From JACWAE01 sp963847595 (GTDB taxonomy: Bacteria > Chloroflexota > Dehalococcoidia > SZUA-161), in the NCBI GenBank assembly GCA_963847595.1, contig CAWKAJ010000003.1:1-64000 (forward strand): a DNA stretch of 64,000 bases, written 5' to 3'. Under the pieces are notes generated by a model that did no database searches, was not told the origin of the DNA, and saw only the letters and a list, made by a program, of their open reading frames with translations. Positions 1 to 8,885 of the stretch are shown here, in pieces; the stretch's first letter is position 1; each line of letters begins with the position of its first letter. Both the position numbers and the translations under genes were made by a program.

Positions 1-946
1 TAAGCACGTAACGCGTGGCTGATGCCATTGCACCATTAGCTTAGCCACCACCCAGTGCGAAGGAAGCAATACAGCTATATAACGCACCTTCCTTGGTCAA
101 CCTGCTTTTAGAGCACTCTGATCACATTTTCAGCTAATATTATCTTAGCTTCTCTCGAAAGTCCTATTATATGGGCCGCCCTGTGGTGCCTCATGCTTCT
201 ATAATCCTCTTACTGATGGCTGAGACGATGTCAAAGCTGGAGAAAAGACCAAAGACGGAGCTAATAGAATCCGCAAATGAAATGGGAATCAAATATGCAA
301 AGCCAGACTTTCTTAATAGGATATACAGAAACGGGAGACATGCCAAACATAGTACGGCTGTACGCATCCATAATTAGTGAGACACCAGGAAACGGCTTTA
401 TCATATCAGCGAAAATAAAAGACGGCTTGATGCCATTTTAACAGTTGGCAATTAATCTATCCTAACTAATCCTGCAGGGATCCTCGGGAAGCTAGAAAAT
501 AGTCTACCTCCCCCGCAACCATCCGGGAGTGCTTCATGCTGTGCCCCCCTTCCTATGCCTCCTGCCCACAAACCCCTTAGATTTTGACTACAGTGCGCCT
601 TGCGGCGTACCCTACTTAATCCCCAAGTTATCAAGCAGACTGAACTTCCTATGCGCGTTGATGGCATCGTCTGCATCAGGTACCCCGCCGCCGCCTGTAG
701 TGCTTTGGGCTGTCCTCGAAGGTAAGCATGCCAGGGTTCCGTTGACTTTGATTAACATGCGTGGTACAGTCACATCATAGAATTTCCTGTAGGAATAATA
801 TGCCCCGCTGCAGGACATTTCCCCTTGGATTTTGCCCCACTTTAGGACATCACCCATTGGATCTTGCTCTGCTCTAGGACACTTTCATACATAATCAGCG
901 TATCTGCTCGAGAGCATAGTTATAGAAAGGGAGAAGGTGGTCTGCC
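1..946. other. Gene-poor left edge
   Basis: I see no supportable gene here. Short open frames on both strands lack ribosome-binding sites and family resemblance. Two degenerate copies of a small dispersed motif (TAGTGCTTCATGCT-like) lie near 183-197 and 529-540; related copies occur near 2412, 3182, 13293 and 17545. The region reads as decayed intergenic DNA. Confidence 0.5.
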
Positions 947-1183
947 GTGAATTGTTTAGTCTGTGGTAAACCGTTTTTCACAAGTAGGACAGTTTTCAGT
1001 TGCTCCTGTGGGGCAATGACCCACTCCGAGTGTTGGGAGAAGCATATAGTGGAGTCCCATAAACCCGCCTACGCAACTGGGGCTTTCACCATACGGGGTG
1101 AGTTCGTTCCCAGGAGTGCTGAAACAGAGCAAAATTCACATCCTACAGAGAAAGAGCCTATTGCCGCCAAATGGCAGTTTTAA
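947..1183 (+). CDS. Small zinc-finger protein
   Basis: A 78-residue protein starting at a GTG preceded by a GAGAAGGTGG-like ribosome-binding site. The N-terminal half has CLVC at residues 3-6, then CSCG and a His/Cys pair (THSECW) followed by a His about 10 residues later, which looks like a RING- or B-box-like treble-clef zinc site. The C-terminal 30 residues are polar and probably unstructured. It is the first of four small zinc-binding ORFs in a row. Function unknown; a protein- or nucleic-acid-binding role is inference. Confidence 0.6.
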   Translation: MNCLVCGKPFFTSRTVFSCSCGAMTHSECWEKHIVESHKPAYATGAFTIRGEFVPRSAETEQNSHPTEKEPIAAKWQF

Positions 1184-1204
1184 GGCAAATAGAGGGAGTA
1201 GACG

Positions 1205-1354
1205 ATGGGTTGGAAATCTAAAATGGAGTGCCCAAAGTGTGGATCTCCATTACACGGAAATGGGAAATCATCCTCTTGCACAAACACCAAATGTGACTGG
1301 AGATATTCTGCAGGGCAGCATAGAATACTCAAGCAAGAAAAGGTCGGGAAGTAG
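1205..1354 (+). CDS. 49-aa zinc-ribbon protein
   Basis: A short ORF that starts at ATG 22 bp after the preceding zinc-finger gene, with a GAGGGAG ribosome-binding site. It encodes MECPKCGSPLHG followed by CTNTKCDWRY, a compact two-knuckle zinc ribbon (CPKC and CTNTKC), then a basic tail. Probably co-transcribed with the upstream gene. No specific function can be assigned. Confidence 0.6.
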   Translation: MGWKSKMECPKCGSPLHGNGKSSSCTNTKCDWRYSAGQHRILKQEKVGK

Positions 1355-1553
1355 ACTGATGTGTCGACTGAAGTTCTTATTTAGGCTGCACAGGAAAAGA
1401 GATGCGTAGAGTATAGGTATACTCGCTATATCACTTTCGAAATAACTCCCCGACTTTTGCTACAGAAGGCACTTTTAATACAATCCTGGTTAGTGGAGAA
1501 TAGGGTGTGTCCAGTATACAATCGCCCTTTAATTGATTTCGCTGGAGGTTAAT

Positions 1554-1735
1554 ATGCCCCCAAAAAGGTAACTGTCAAGTGCCTGTGGTGTAAATACAGA
1601 TTTCTTGTACAAATTGAAGCCAAGTATAAAAGTGCTGAAGCAATCCCTCAAGGTGGAGATTTGCCAAAAGACCAAGGCGAAAACTCGTCATGCCCCAAGT
1701 GCGGACATCAGCTTTATATTATCTGGCGGTCATAG
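1554..1735 (+). pseudogene. Frameshifted zinc-ribbon ORF
   Basis: An ATG behind a GGAGGTT ribosome-binding site runs into TAA after five codons (ATGCCCCCAAAAAGGTAA). Shifting frame inside the C5A5 homopolymer opens a frame that reads VTVKCLWCKYRFLV and ends with CPKCGHQLYIIWRS, a normal two-knuckle zinc ribbon. Either a base has been lost or gained in the homopolymer (mutation or sequencing error) or, less likely, ribosomes slip at AAAAAGG. Confidence 0.55.
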
Positions 1736-1855
1736 GACACTTGTCTTTAATGGATAGTTACCAAATACATTTAAGCTACAGCACACCAATTATATCATGT
1801 TGAATGCGAACTGGACTTTTGGGCAAAGCTATCTTATGCAGAAAGGGGGTGAATT

Positions 1856-2023
1856 ATGGCGAAGGCGTGGCGAAGGCCAAGGGCTAAATGCCCTAATTGT
1901 GGGTTTAACTTGGAGGGGTTGGCCAAGGGACTGGAGAACAAGGGGTTTCGACCTGCCGAGAAAAGGGAGTTAGGGACCTATCGGTGCCCGAGTTGTAAGG
2001 CTGCTCTTGTGCCTGTTTCGTAG
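1856..2023 (+). CDS. 55-aa zinc-ribbon protein
   Basis: ATG start with a strong AAAGGGGGTGAATT ribosome-binding site. The protein has knuckle CPNC (residues 12-15), a 31-residue basic helical spacer, and knuckle CPSC (44-47). Length and layout fit a free-standing zinc ribbon. It closes the run of small zinc proteins that begins at 947. Function unknown. Confidence 0.65.
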   Translation: MAKAWRRPRAKCPNCGFNLEGLAKGLENKGFRPAEKRELGTYRCPSCKAALVPVS

Positions 2024-2449
2024 AGTTGCACAAAAGCCCCACTGAGGTAGGATGGGGAAAATGGACTCAAGCCCCTATCGGCTCACGGTTGCCACTCCTG
2101 GCGTCCGCTCAGCTCTTTAGCTTCTTCGATAGCCCCATCATCTTCGCGCTCGCGCCATGGCCTGCGGAAGGCGTGCGATTGGGCTTGTGGCCTTTGCCGG
2201 CAGCATGACGGCTGGAGTGTCTTCCTCGACTTTTCACTTACTTATCCACTTCCATTCTAATGGATTTCGATTAAGATTCAAACCAAGCTAGACCTTTGGT
2301 CTTTTTTGTCTTGGGGATGAAGTAGCATGATTATACACTATCAGTGCTACGTACGTCAAAGCGAATATCGCCTTTCAAGATGATACACTACCGTATTTAC
2401 AACGCGCCCTATAGTGCTTCATGCTGCTATAAGCCTTTTAGAACAAGCC

Positions 2450-2647
2450 AAACCCCCAAACCCTCTACACTCAAATACTTAACCGCAACCCCCCCAAAGC
2501 ACTACAATTCAACGTATTTGTATTTACAATACATGTGTATGCGTTTATATGGTTTGGGAAATTGAGGGGCTTTGCTTTGAATTCCAGAGCTTGGGAGGGG
2601 CGGGGTTGGACAAGTGGATAGTGTGGCGGCTGGGCTATACTACGTTA
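2450..2647. repeat. ~200-bp dispersed repeat, copy 1
   Basis: This segment matches 5590-5784 over its whole length with scattered substitutions. Shared blocks include AAAGCACTACAATTCAA, GTATTTACAATACATGTGTA, GGGGCTTTGCTTTGAATTC and GGCTGGGCT near the end. Both copies lie in the same orientation, flanking the nuoA to DEAD-box block. No transposase or terminal inverted repeat is visible, so its nature is unknown. Confidence 0.75.
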
Positions 2648-2734
2648 GCATGTGTAGTTAATACCTCCAGAGATATTACCCCTGTCATCGATAAGATGGT
2701 ACGCGAAGCTAAGCGGTTATGATTTCCCTATTCT

Positions 2735-3103
2735 CTATTTCCATTCCATAACCTTCTTCTTCCAGGCATAAACAAGGCCAACCACTAGAATCAATATGAA
2801 GATAAGCATCTCGACAAAACCGAAGAGCTTGAGTTGCCTGAAATCAGCTGCCCAGGGGTACAGGAAAACAGTCTCAACGTCGAATACTACAAAAAGCAAT
2901 GCATAGAAATAATAGCGGAAGTTGAACTGAAGCCATGAACTGCCTACGGTCTGCATCCCGCATTCGTAGGTGTCAGTCTTTACCGCCTCGGTGTCAGTCT
3001 TCTTCGGTTTCACGCTGATGAAACGGGCTAATACGAGGATTAATGCAGGTACCGCAATGGCAGCCACGAGCAACATCGCTATGTAGCCATAATCAGCCAG
3101 CAA
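2735..3103 (-). CDS. nuoA: NADH-quinone oxidoreductase subunit A (orphan)
   Basis: A small membrane subunit of respiratory complex I with three predicted transmembrane segments. The family signatures YECG and FVVFDVETVFLYPWA are intact. I place the start at TTG 3103, just behind AGAGGTGATAAGCGC, rather than at an upstream in-frame codon without a ribosome-binding site. A promoter-like TTGTAT / TATATT pair lies upstream. Downstream, where nuoB-D are expected, there is only repeat DNA, so this copy is separated from any nuo operon. The protein is full length and could join a complex encoded elsewhere. Confidence 0.88.
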   Translation of the reverse strand: MLADYGYIAMLLVAAIAVPALILVLARFISVKPKKTDTEAVKTDTYECGMQTVGSSWLQFNFRYYFYALLFVVFDVETVFLYPWAADFRQLKLFGFVEMLIFILILVVGLVYAWKKKVMEWK

Positions 3104-3204
3104 GCGCTTATCACCTCTTTTCGCTGTTGGGATATAATATACCACAGCCCATAAGTCTAATACAAGTTATAATTTTACCTATAGTGCTTCATACTGTTAT
3201 GATA

Positions 3205-3264
3205 CTTTAGTAGCAGGATACGCTTGCAAACAAGATTTATTTGGTGTATAATCTGCTACTAAAG
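3205..3264 (+). promoter_or_regulatory. Sigma70-type promoter inside a 12-bp inverted repeat
   Basis: TTGCAA (3224-3229) and TATAAT (3247-3252) are separated by exactly 17 bp. The promoter is enclosed by an exact inverted repeat, CTTTAGTAGCAG (3205-3216) and CTGCTACTAAAG (3253-3264), the second arm starting at the end of the -10 box. The layout suggests an operator or a 5' hairpin controlling the following zinc-ribbon / bS21 / RRM / helicase genes. Regulation is inferred from position. Confidence 0.65.
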
Positions 3265-3365
3265 TTAAAGTTTAGGTTGTTACAAGCTTCTTAGAATCCT
3301 CAGATTCAATACAGTATTGGATAGCCCAGACTCTAACAAGAATTCTAAATAGAGAAGGGCGTCCA

Positions 3366-3524
3366 ATGAGTTTTCAAGACGAGTCGATTCAGTGTTTCGA
3401 TTGCGGCACCACGTTTACCTTCAGCACTGCAGACCGGGAGTTCTTCCAGTCAAAGGGCTTCACTAATAAACCCAAGCGCTGTCCCACGTGCCGGCAGGCA
3501 AAGAGAGTAGGTAAGCCAGATTAA
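3366..3524 (+). CDS. zf-trcl-type zinc-ribbon protein
   Basis: A 52-residue protein: CFDCGTTFTFSTADREFF, then KGFTNKPKRCPTCRQAK. The same module, nearly residue for residue, forms the N-terminal half of the protein at 7967-8275. The fold is the small probable zinc-binding domain common in Chloroflexota (two CxxC knuckles about 29 residues apart). It lies directly downstream of the promoter at 3224-3252 and upstream of bS21 and an RRM protein, suggesting an RNA- or stress-related role (inference). Confidence 0.75.
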   Translation: MSFQDESIQCFDCGTTFTFSTADREFFQSKGFTNKPKRCPTCRQAKRVGKPD

Positions 3525-3563
3525 ATATCAAGGCGTGTCCGGGGCTGGACTGCTAACCCGCAC

Positions 3564-3779
3564 ATGCCTCTGGAAAGTATTGTTTTGTCATTAGAAGTAC
3601 AAATATACGATGGTGAATCACAGGACTCTCTACTGCGTCGCTTTCAAAGAGAGATACAAACGAGCGGCATCATCCGGGAAATAAAGACGCGCAGTCAGTT
3701 CATGAACAAGCGGGACACCGCTCGTATGAAGGCTAGAAATAGCGCCCGTAGAAAGCGGAGACAGAATCGAGCAGCATAA
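3564..3779 (+). CDS. rpsU: Small ribosomal subunit protein bS21
   Basis: Matches the bS21 family pattern: GESQDSLLRRFQREI near residue 17, then a TRSQF(M)NKRDTARMKARNSARRKRRQ basic tail. bS21 helps mRNA start-site selection on the 30S subunit. The annotated ATG has no ribosome-binding site; a TTG at 3585, 7 bp after GGAAAG, would give a start closer to the usual family N-terminus. Followed 38 bp later by an RRM protein and then a DEAD-box helicase, so it sits in an RNA-handling, cold-shock-like cluster. Confidence 0.85.
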   Translation: MPLESIVLSLEVQIYDGESQDSLLRRFQREIQTSGIIREIKTRSQFMNKRDTARMKARNSARRKRRQNRAA

Positions 3780-3817
3780 GGTTTATAAAACCATAATTTA
3801 GTGAAAGGGGTTTCAAA

Positions 3818-4108
3818 ATGAAGATTTATGTGGGTAACTTAGCTTATGATATTACCGAGGAGGAATTACGTCAGGAATTCCTCGCTTTTGGTAAGGTTGA
3901 CTCTGTAAGCGTCATAACCGATAGAGCGACCGGACGGTCAAAAGGATTCGCCTTCGTCGAAATGCCTACAGTGTCCGAGGGGCAGGCCGCAATGACCGCT
4001 CTCAACGGCAAGATTATAAAGGACCGTGCGCTCACCGTAAACGCAGCGCGGGCCCGTGAGGAAAGAGGCGGCGGCGGATTCGGTGGCGGAAGCCGCAAAA
4101 GATACTAA
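3818..4108 (+). CDS. RRM-domain RNA-binding protein
   Basis: A single RNA recognition motif occupies residues 1-80 with RNP2 (IYVGNL, residues 3-8) and RNP1 (KGFAFVEM, about residues 43-50) intact. A short glycine-rich, basic tail follows (GGGGFGGGSRKRY). This is the architecture of cyanobacterial and Chloroflexota cold-inducible RNA-binding proteins. The ribosome-binding site AAAGGGG precedes ATG. It probably acts as an RNA chaperone together with the helicase downstream. Confidence 0.92.
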   Translation: MKIYVGNLAYDITEEELRQEFLAFGKVDSVSVITDRATGRSKGFAFVEMPTVSEGQAAMTALNGKIIKDRALTVNAARAREERGGGGFGGGSRKRY

Positions 4109-4194
4109 ATCAATAGATCATAGAATTACAGAATAATGAGTAGCTTATCCTATGTCATAGACATATAACACGGATATTTTACCGAGGAGTATTA

Positions 4195-5430
4195 ATGAGT
4201 TTCGAAAGTTACAATTTCCACCCGAGCATCATGGCTGGTATACGGGCGCTCGGGTACGTTACACCTACACCAATCCAGAATCAAGCTATCCCCCCGATTA
4301 TGCAGGGCCGCGACCTCATTGGCCTGGCCCAAACCGGTACCGGCAAGACCGCAGCTTTCGTGCTGCCGATTTTGCAACGTCTGCTGAAAAGCCCCCGGGG
4401 TCACGTTAGTGCACTCATAATATCGCCCACGCGTGAATTGGCTGAGCAAACATGTGAGACTATAAATGAATTGGGAAAACAAACCGGATTGCGGAGTACT
4501 GCTATTTATGGCGGGGTGAATATAAAAATGCAGACTCGCGAACTGCGTGATGGTGTCGAAATCATCGTGGCTTGTCCCGGCCGGTTGCTCGACCATCTTT
4601 GGCAGGGCACAATAGATTTACCGCATGTAGAAGTTCTTGTAATCGATGAGGCGGACCGGATGTTCGACATGGGCTTTCAGCCGGATATCCGCAATATATT
4701 GAAGTGCCTGACCAAGCCGCGGCAAACGTTGCTCTTCTCCGCCACTATGCCTGCCGATATACGGCGTCTGGTGCTGGAAATCCTGCACAACCCGGTTACC
4801 GTGCAGATTGGCCGTACCATGCCTGCACCAACTGTATCTCATGCCCTGTATCCGGTTGAGCAACACCTCAAGACTGCGCTGCTGACGGAGCTCTTGTGTA
4901 GAACCGACACGAAATCTGTACTTGTGTTCACTCGTACCAAGCGCCGCGCCGAGCAGGTCGCACAGCAACTAAACAGAGCAGGCTGCCGCGCAGCTTCACT
5001 GCAAGGAAACCTGACCCAAGACCAGCGGCAGGACGCTCTTGATGCTTTCCGTAACGGCTCTTGCAAAGTGCTGGTGGCAACCGATATTGCTTCTCGCGGC
5101 ATCGATGTCTTAGGTATCTCGCACATCATAAACTACGATATGCCGGACGACACGGACGCCTATATTCACCGCATCGGCCGCACAGGACGAGTGGGCAAAA
5201 CCGGAGACGCATTCACATTCGTGACGAATAAAGACACGGACATGGTACGCGCCCTTGATCATCTTTTCCCCTCTCCCTTGCAACGCTGCACCCTACAGGA
5301 CTTTAATTACAAGGCAGGTGCCCCGGGCGGTGAACGCACTTTCTCTCCGCACAGAATACGGCGGCCCATGGCACCATTTAAGCCAAAACAGGAGCCGGTA
5401 AAACATTTAGTGCCCAGACCAGTGGGATAG
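4195..5430 (+). CDS. DEAD-box RNA helicase (RhlE-like)
   Basis: A 411-residue ATP-dependent RNA helicase with both RecA domains. Visible motifs in order: Q motif region PTPIQNQAI, Walker A AQTGTGKT (about 45-52), PTRELA, DEAD in VIDEADRMFDMGF, SAT, then TDIASRGIDV and HRIGRTGR in the C-terminal domain. The tail is short and basic. Ribosome-binding site GAGGAG precedes ATG. The upstream bS21 and RRM genes on the same strand support a role in RNA remodelling under cold or stress. Confidence 0.93.
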   Translation: MSFESYNFHPSIMAGIRALGYVTPTPIQNQAIPPIMQGRDLIGLAQTGTGKTAAFVLPILQRLLKSPRGHVSALIISPTRELAEQTCETINELGKQTGLRSTAIYGGVNIKMQTRELRDGVEIIVACPGRLLDHLWQGTIDLPHVEVLVIDEADRMFDMGFQPDIRNILKCLTKPRQTLLFSATMPADIRRLVLEILHNPVTVQIGRTMPAPTVSHALYPVEQHLKTALLTELLCRTDTKSVLVFTRTKRRAEQVAQQLNRAGCRAASLQGNLTQDQRQDALDAFRNGSCKVLVATDIASRGIDVLGISHIINYDMPDDTDAYIHRIGRTGRVGKTGDAFTFVTNKDTDMVRALDHLFPSPLQRCTLQDFNYKAGAPGGERTFSPHRIRRPMAPFKPKQEPVKHLVPRPVG

Positions 5431-5589
5431 GGCCCGGTTCGTGCTGTGCGTTTCCTCCAGACCAAACCGTTATTGCTCAGAACCTCTTTAACTGTGCAGC
5501 CTCGTCCTATTCCACTTACTTGACCAGCCCCCAATAGCTGTACCACTTACAGAGTTAGTGTCACGAGCATTTTAGCTTCATGAGCAGGC

Positions 5590-5784
5590 TAAACCTCAAA
5601 CTTTTTACATTCAAGTACTTAACTCAAACCCCCTAAAGCACTACAATTCAAAATATTTGTATTTACAATACATGTGTATGCGTTTATGTGGGTTGGGAAA
5701 CTAGGGGGCTTTGCTTTGAATTCTAGGGCTTGGGGGTGGTGTTGAGCATGTGGTGGTTGTGGAGGCTGGGCTGCGCTGCGTTAA
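5590..5784. repeat. ~200-bp dispersed repeat, copy 2
   Basis: Second copy of the repeat at 2450-2647, same orientation, with the blocks GTATTTACAATACATGTGTA and GGGGCTTTGCTTTGAATTC conserved. The rest of 5431-6019 contains no supportable gene. Confidence 0.75.
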
Positions 5785-6019
5785 GATGATCATACAGAAT
5801 AGCTTATCGTTAAGTCGACACAAACACCCTGATGACTCCTTGCCGGAAGAATCGTCATAGTGAAATGAAATCAGACATTCCTATGCTGACGACTTGGTGA
5901 CGTCTGAAACGCTCCCGGAGTGTGTACCTCATTAAGCCAGCGACCCGAATATTGGCTGACGTGTGCTTCAGAAACACTCCCTTATGGAAATGTCCGTGTT
6001 ACTGTTTTCGGGGGAAAGG

Positions 6020-7510
6020 TCATATAGTGTACTTACGAAGAATTTTCCGGAAATGGAAGCCGTTGACAGCAAAAGTCATGGATATCGGAAAAGACCTAGG
6101 GTTCTTCAGCAGAGTCGAAACAAAGAATCTCCAGTAGTGCCATCTGTCTCTATCCAATACGCCCAACACCCACATGGACCTGATAAGTGCCCGAATATGC
6201 CAGAGATTTAGCTGTGATACCCTCTTTGTTCTCCTGGGCTTATACTCCTTCAGAAATATCTTGACTCTGTCGTAATAGGGTTTGGATGAATAGATAGTAG
6301 TCAGGACATGCCTGTAGCCGTTGATAAGCTTCTCCCTGCCCATTTTGGGGACGAAGTTCAGAGAGCCATCGGTATTGTCGCCAGAATAGCTGTCGCCCAC
6401 CAGGCGGTTTTCGCTCTTCAGGCGCTCGTATAGCCTGGTGCCGCGCGGTGCGTTCAGCAAACCCACCATAGCAGTAACGATTCCGCTTTTCTGAATGAAG
6501 TTGAGTTGGCTTTTAAATATGGAGTCTGGATCGCTGTCAAACCCCAGGATGAAGCCCCCCTGCACCTGCATGCCGTGATTTTGAATCTTCTTGATCGATG
6601 CAATGAGGTCACGGTTTATATTCTGATTCTTGTTACATTCAACCAGGCTCTCTTCATTTGGCGTTTCAATGCCGATAAATACCGTATCGAACCCAGCCGC
6701 AACCATCAATTTCATTAGCTCTTCGTCATCGGCGAGATTTATCGATGCCTCTGTCATGAACCCGAAGGGGGACTTTCTGTCCTTCTGCCACTTAATCATC
6801 GCTGGCAGTATCTCTTCCTTAAGTTTCCTCTTGTTGCCGATGAAGTTGTCATCCACCAGGAACACGGTTTCCCGCCAGCCCCGGTTGTATATCGCCTCAA
6901 GCTCCGACAAGATTTGGTCTTCAGTCTTGGTCCGCGGTCTGTTTCCATTCAGCACGATGATATCGCAGAATTCACAATTGAAAGGGCATCCCCGCGAATA
7001 CTGGATGCTCATTTTGGCGTACTTCTTCATGTTTACCAATGACCACTGAGGAACAGGGGTCTTGCTGATATCGGGCCTTTCCCTGGATGTGTAGATATGT
7101 TTGGCACAGCCCTTGATCAGGTCTTCCAGGAAGAGCGCAAGGGTGCTTTCGGCCTCATTTAGCACCAGGTGGTCTACTTCCTCGAATTTATCGTATTCGC
7201 TAGTAAAGAGGGGGCCCCCAGCAACCATCCTGGCGTTAAGTTTCTTACCGCGTCTGATAACTTCCATCACCGATTCCCTTTGCACCACCATAGCGCTGAT
7301 AAACACGTAGTCAGCCCACTTAATGTCCTTGTCAGTTAGAGTGGTTGCATTCATATCCACCAGCTTTTTCTCCCACTCCTTGGGAAGCATCGAGCTTACG
7401 GTTAACAAGCCCAGAGGCGGAAAGGCCGCCTTTTTAGAAGTGACTTTTAGCGCATGCTTGAGACTCCAGAAGGTATCCGGATACTGTGGATAAACCAATA
7501 GTACTTTCAA
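6020..7510 (-). CDS. B12-binding radical SAM protein (DUF4070-like)
   Basis: 496 residues. The N-terminal 130 residues form a cobalamin-binding Rossmann-like domain (MKVLLVYPQYPDTFW start, VAGGPLFTSE). A radical SAM domain follows with the CxxxCxxC cluster motif in YSRGCPFNCEFCDI (about residue 175). The C-terminal 150 residues resemble the DUF4070 extension of this family. Relatives act as methyltransferases or in hopanoid and lipid chemistry; the substrate here cannot be read from sequence. It stands alone with no co-directional neighbour. Confidence 0.85.
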   Translation of the reverse strand: MKVLLVYPQYPDTFWSLKHALKVTSKKAAFPPLGLLTVSSMLPKEWEKKLVDMNATTLTDKDIKWADYVFISAMVVQRESVMEVIRRGKKLNARMVAGGPLFTSEYDKFEEVDHLVLNEAESTLALFLEDLIKGCAKHIYTSRERPDISKTPVPQWSLVNMKKYAKMSIQYSRGCPFNCEFCDIIVLNGNRPRTKTEDQILSELEAIYNRGWRETVFLVDDNFIGNKRKLKEEILPAMIKWQKDRKSPFGFMTEASINLADDEELMKLMVAAGFDTVFIGIETPNEESLVECNKNQNINRDLIASIKKIQNHGMQVQGGFILGFDSDPDSIFKSQLNFIQKSGIVTAMVGLLNAPRGTRLYERLKSENRLVGDSYSGDNTDGSLNFVPKMGREKLINGYRHVLTTIYSSKPYYDRVKIFLKEYKPRRTKRVSQLNLWHIRALIRSMWVLGVLDRDRWHYWRFFVSTLLKNPRSFPISMTFAVNGFHFRKILRKYTI

Positions 7511-7826
7511 TGTAAACTGTGCTCCCTTTTGCCAAATTTAGATTATTATCATCATGGTCAAATAACTCAAAATAACTCAATTGTTATAGCGTACCATGAA
7601 TCGCAGGGAAAAGCGAAATTTTGCATTCCTCGCATCTGGTGGGTTTACGGTTGTTACATACTACTGCTTGGTTGCAGAAATCGGTGTACAAATATTCAGC
7701 TTCACGCAGCTTTGGAAATTGAAGCGCGCAATTCTCAAACTAAGCAATACGCTATTCTATGCAGTTCAATAGTGTCACTTCGCACTCAGCGCTCCGGAAA
7801 CACTTCATTCTGAAACGCTCGTGAGA

Positions 7827-7854
7827 TTGACAGATAGTAATTCGCTGTTATAAT
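7827..7854 (+). promoter_or_regulatory. Consensus sigma70 promoter
   Basis: TTGACA (7827-7832), 16 bp spacer, TATAAT (7849-7854), about 110 bp upstream of the zinc-ribbon gene at 7967. Both boxes match the consensus, implying strong expression. The long 5' untranslated region could hold cold-shock-type control (inference). The remainder of 7511-7966 holds nothing else I can identify. Confidence 0.65.
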
Positions 7855-7966
7855 TTACAAAGTAGCCTGTTTAAAGTTTGCTATTCCCCGACCTGTTCTT
7901 TACAAAGGTATCTCCCAGGCCATGGATGATCAAACTCCAATCAGGACATAAAAAAGGAGGTCATCC

Positions 7967-8275
7967 ATGGCATATACAGACAAAACCCTCACTTGCTCGG
8001 ATTGCGGCACGAGCTTCACGTTTAGCGCTTCCGAGCAGGAGTTCTTCGCTTCCAAGAGCTTCACCAATGAGCCCCGGCGTTGTCCCAACTGCCGGGCAGC
8101 CAAAAAACAAGAGCGCGGTGGCGGCTATGGCAGTGGAGGTGGAGGCTACCGACAGCAGAGGGAAATGTACCCTGCAGTATGCGCCTCTTGCGGCAAGAAC
8201 ACCCAGGTCCCCTTCGAGCCCCGAAACGGGCGCCCGGTGTACTGCTCTGACTGCTACTCAAAAACGAAGCGGTAG
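7967..8275 (+). CDS. Two-module zinc-ribbon protein
   Basis: 102 residues, ATG behind a near-perfect AAAGGAGGTCATCC ribosome-binding site. Module 1 (residues 1-47) is the zf-trcl-type ribbon CSDCGTSFTFSASEQEFFA ... CPNCRAAKK, a close paralogue of the protein at 3366. A glycine-rich linker (GGGYGSGGGGYRQQ) leads to module 2, CASCGKNTQVPF ... CSDCYSKTKR. Strong promoter and small size suggest an abundant nucleic-acid-associated protein, but function is unknown. Confidence 0.88.
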   Translation: MAYTDKTLTCSDCGTSFTFSASEQEFFASKSFTNEPRRCPNCRAAKKQERGGGYGSGGGGYRQQREMYPAVCASCGKNTQVPFEPRNGRPVYCSDCYSKTKR

Positions 8276-8611
8276 AGACAAGGGAAGTAGTTAGCTTCCG
8301 CTCCATCAAATCGGTTTGGTGGGTTGGGCTGCGGATAACGGGCAGTTGGGAATGGTGCCCGATTCCTCTTTTGTGATGCATCGTGTTGTTTGCATCGCAC
8401 CATGTCCTTCGCTTTTACCACTCATAGGCACTTCCCCCAGAAGTGCTCCTAAGCTGATTGGATCAGGACCTCGCATAGCCACAACATTGTGGCTGACAAT
8501 TTTGAAGAGCCCATCGAGGCATGGTGCCTTCGGCGAAGGTCGCGGTAAAGGCAGATAATACGTCGAGGTTGTGGGCAGGATTTTCCCTATTCTGCCTGAG
8601 GGAGGTTTGAG

Positions 8612-8815
8612 ATGGAGAATGAGCGGGTACAGTTCAATGACGGTGGCAATGAGTGTGTTCATCACTGGTTACTAAATGAGAGGAGTTTCGGTATTTGCAG
8701 GAAGTGCGCAGCGAGAAAGCAGTTTTGCGGTTCGTGGGACACCGCGATCGTACGAAGAGGTTTGCATCTCGGGTCTGGCAAGGTGCGGCATGGTGTTCGA
8801 GGCAGCAAGAGCTGA
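8612..8815 (+). CDS. Small Cys/His protein, possibly C-terminally decayed
   Basis: ATG behind GGGAGGTTTGAG. The first 40 residues, with CVHHWLLNERSFGICRKCAA, resemble small CxHHW ... GxCxxCGxxR zinc proteins widespread in Chloroflexota and Actinobacteria. After residue 40 the sequence loses that character, suggesting a frameshifted tail. Function unknown. The 336 bp before it (8276-8611) hold no gene I can support. Confidence 0.5.
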   Translation: MENERVQFNDGGNECVHHWLLNERSFGICRKCAARKQFCGSWDTAIVRRGLHLGSGKVRHGVRGSKS

Positions 8816-8885
8816 CCGACCACGTTGCATCGCTTGGGAACCGAACATTCTTGAGTGATTATCTGAAAACAGAGGACCAATTGGA

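Noticed and set aside
171..377. 68-residue plus-strand ORF at the left edge
   Set aside because: The start lacks a ribosome-binding site and it crosses a copy of the dispersed motif.
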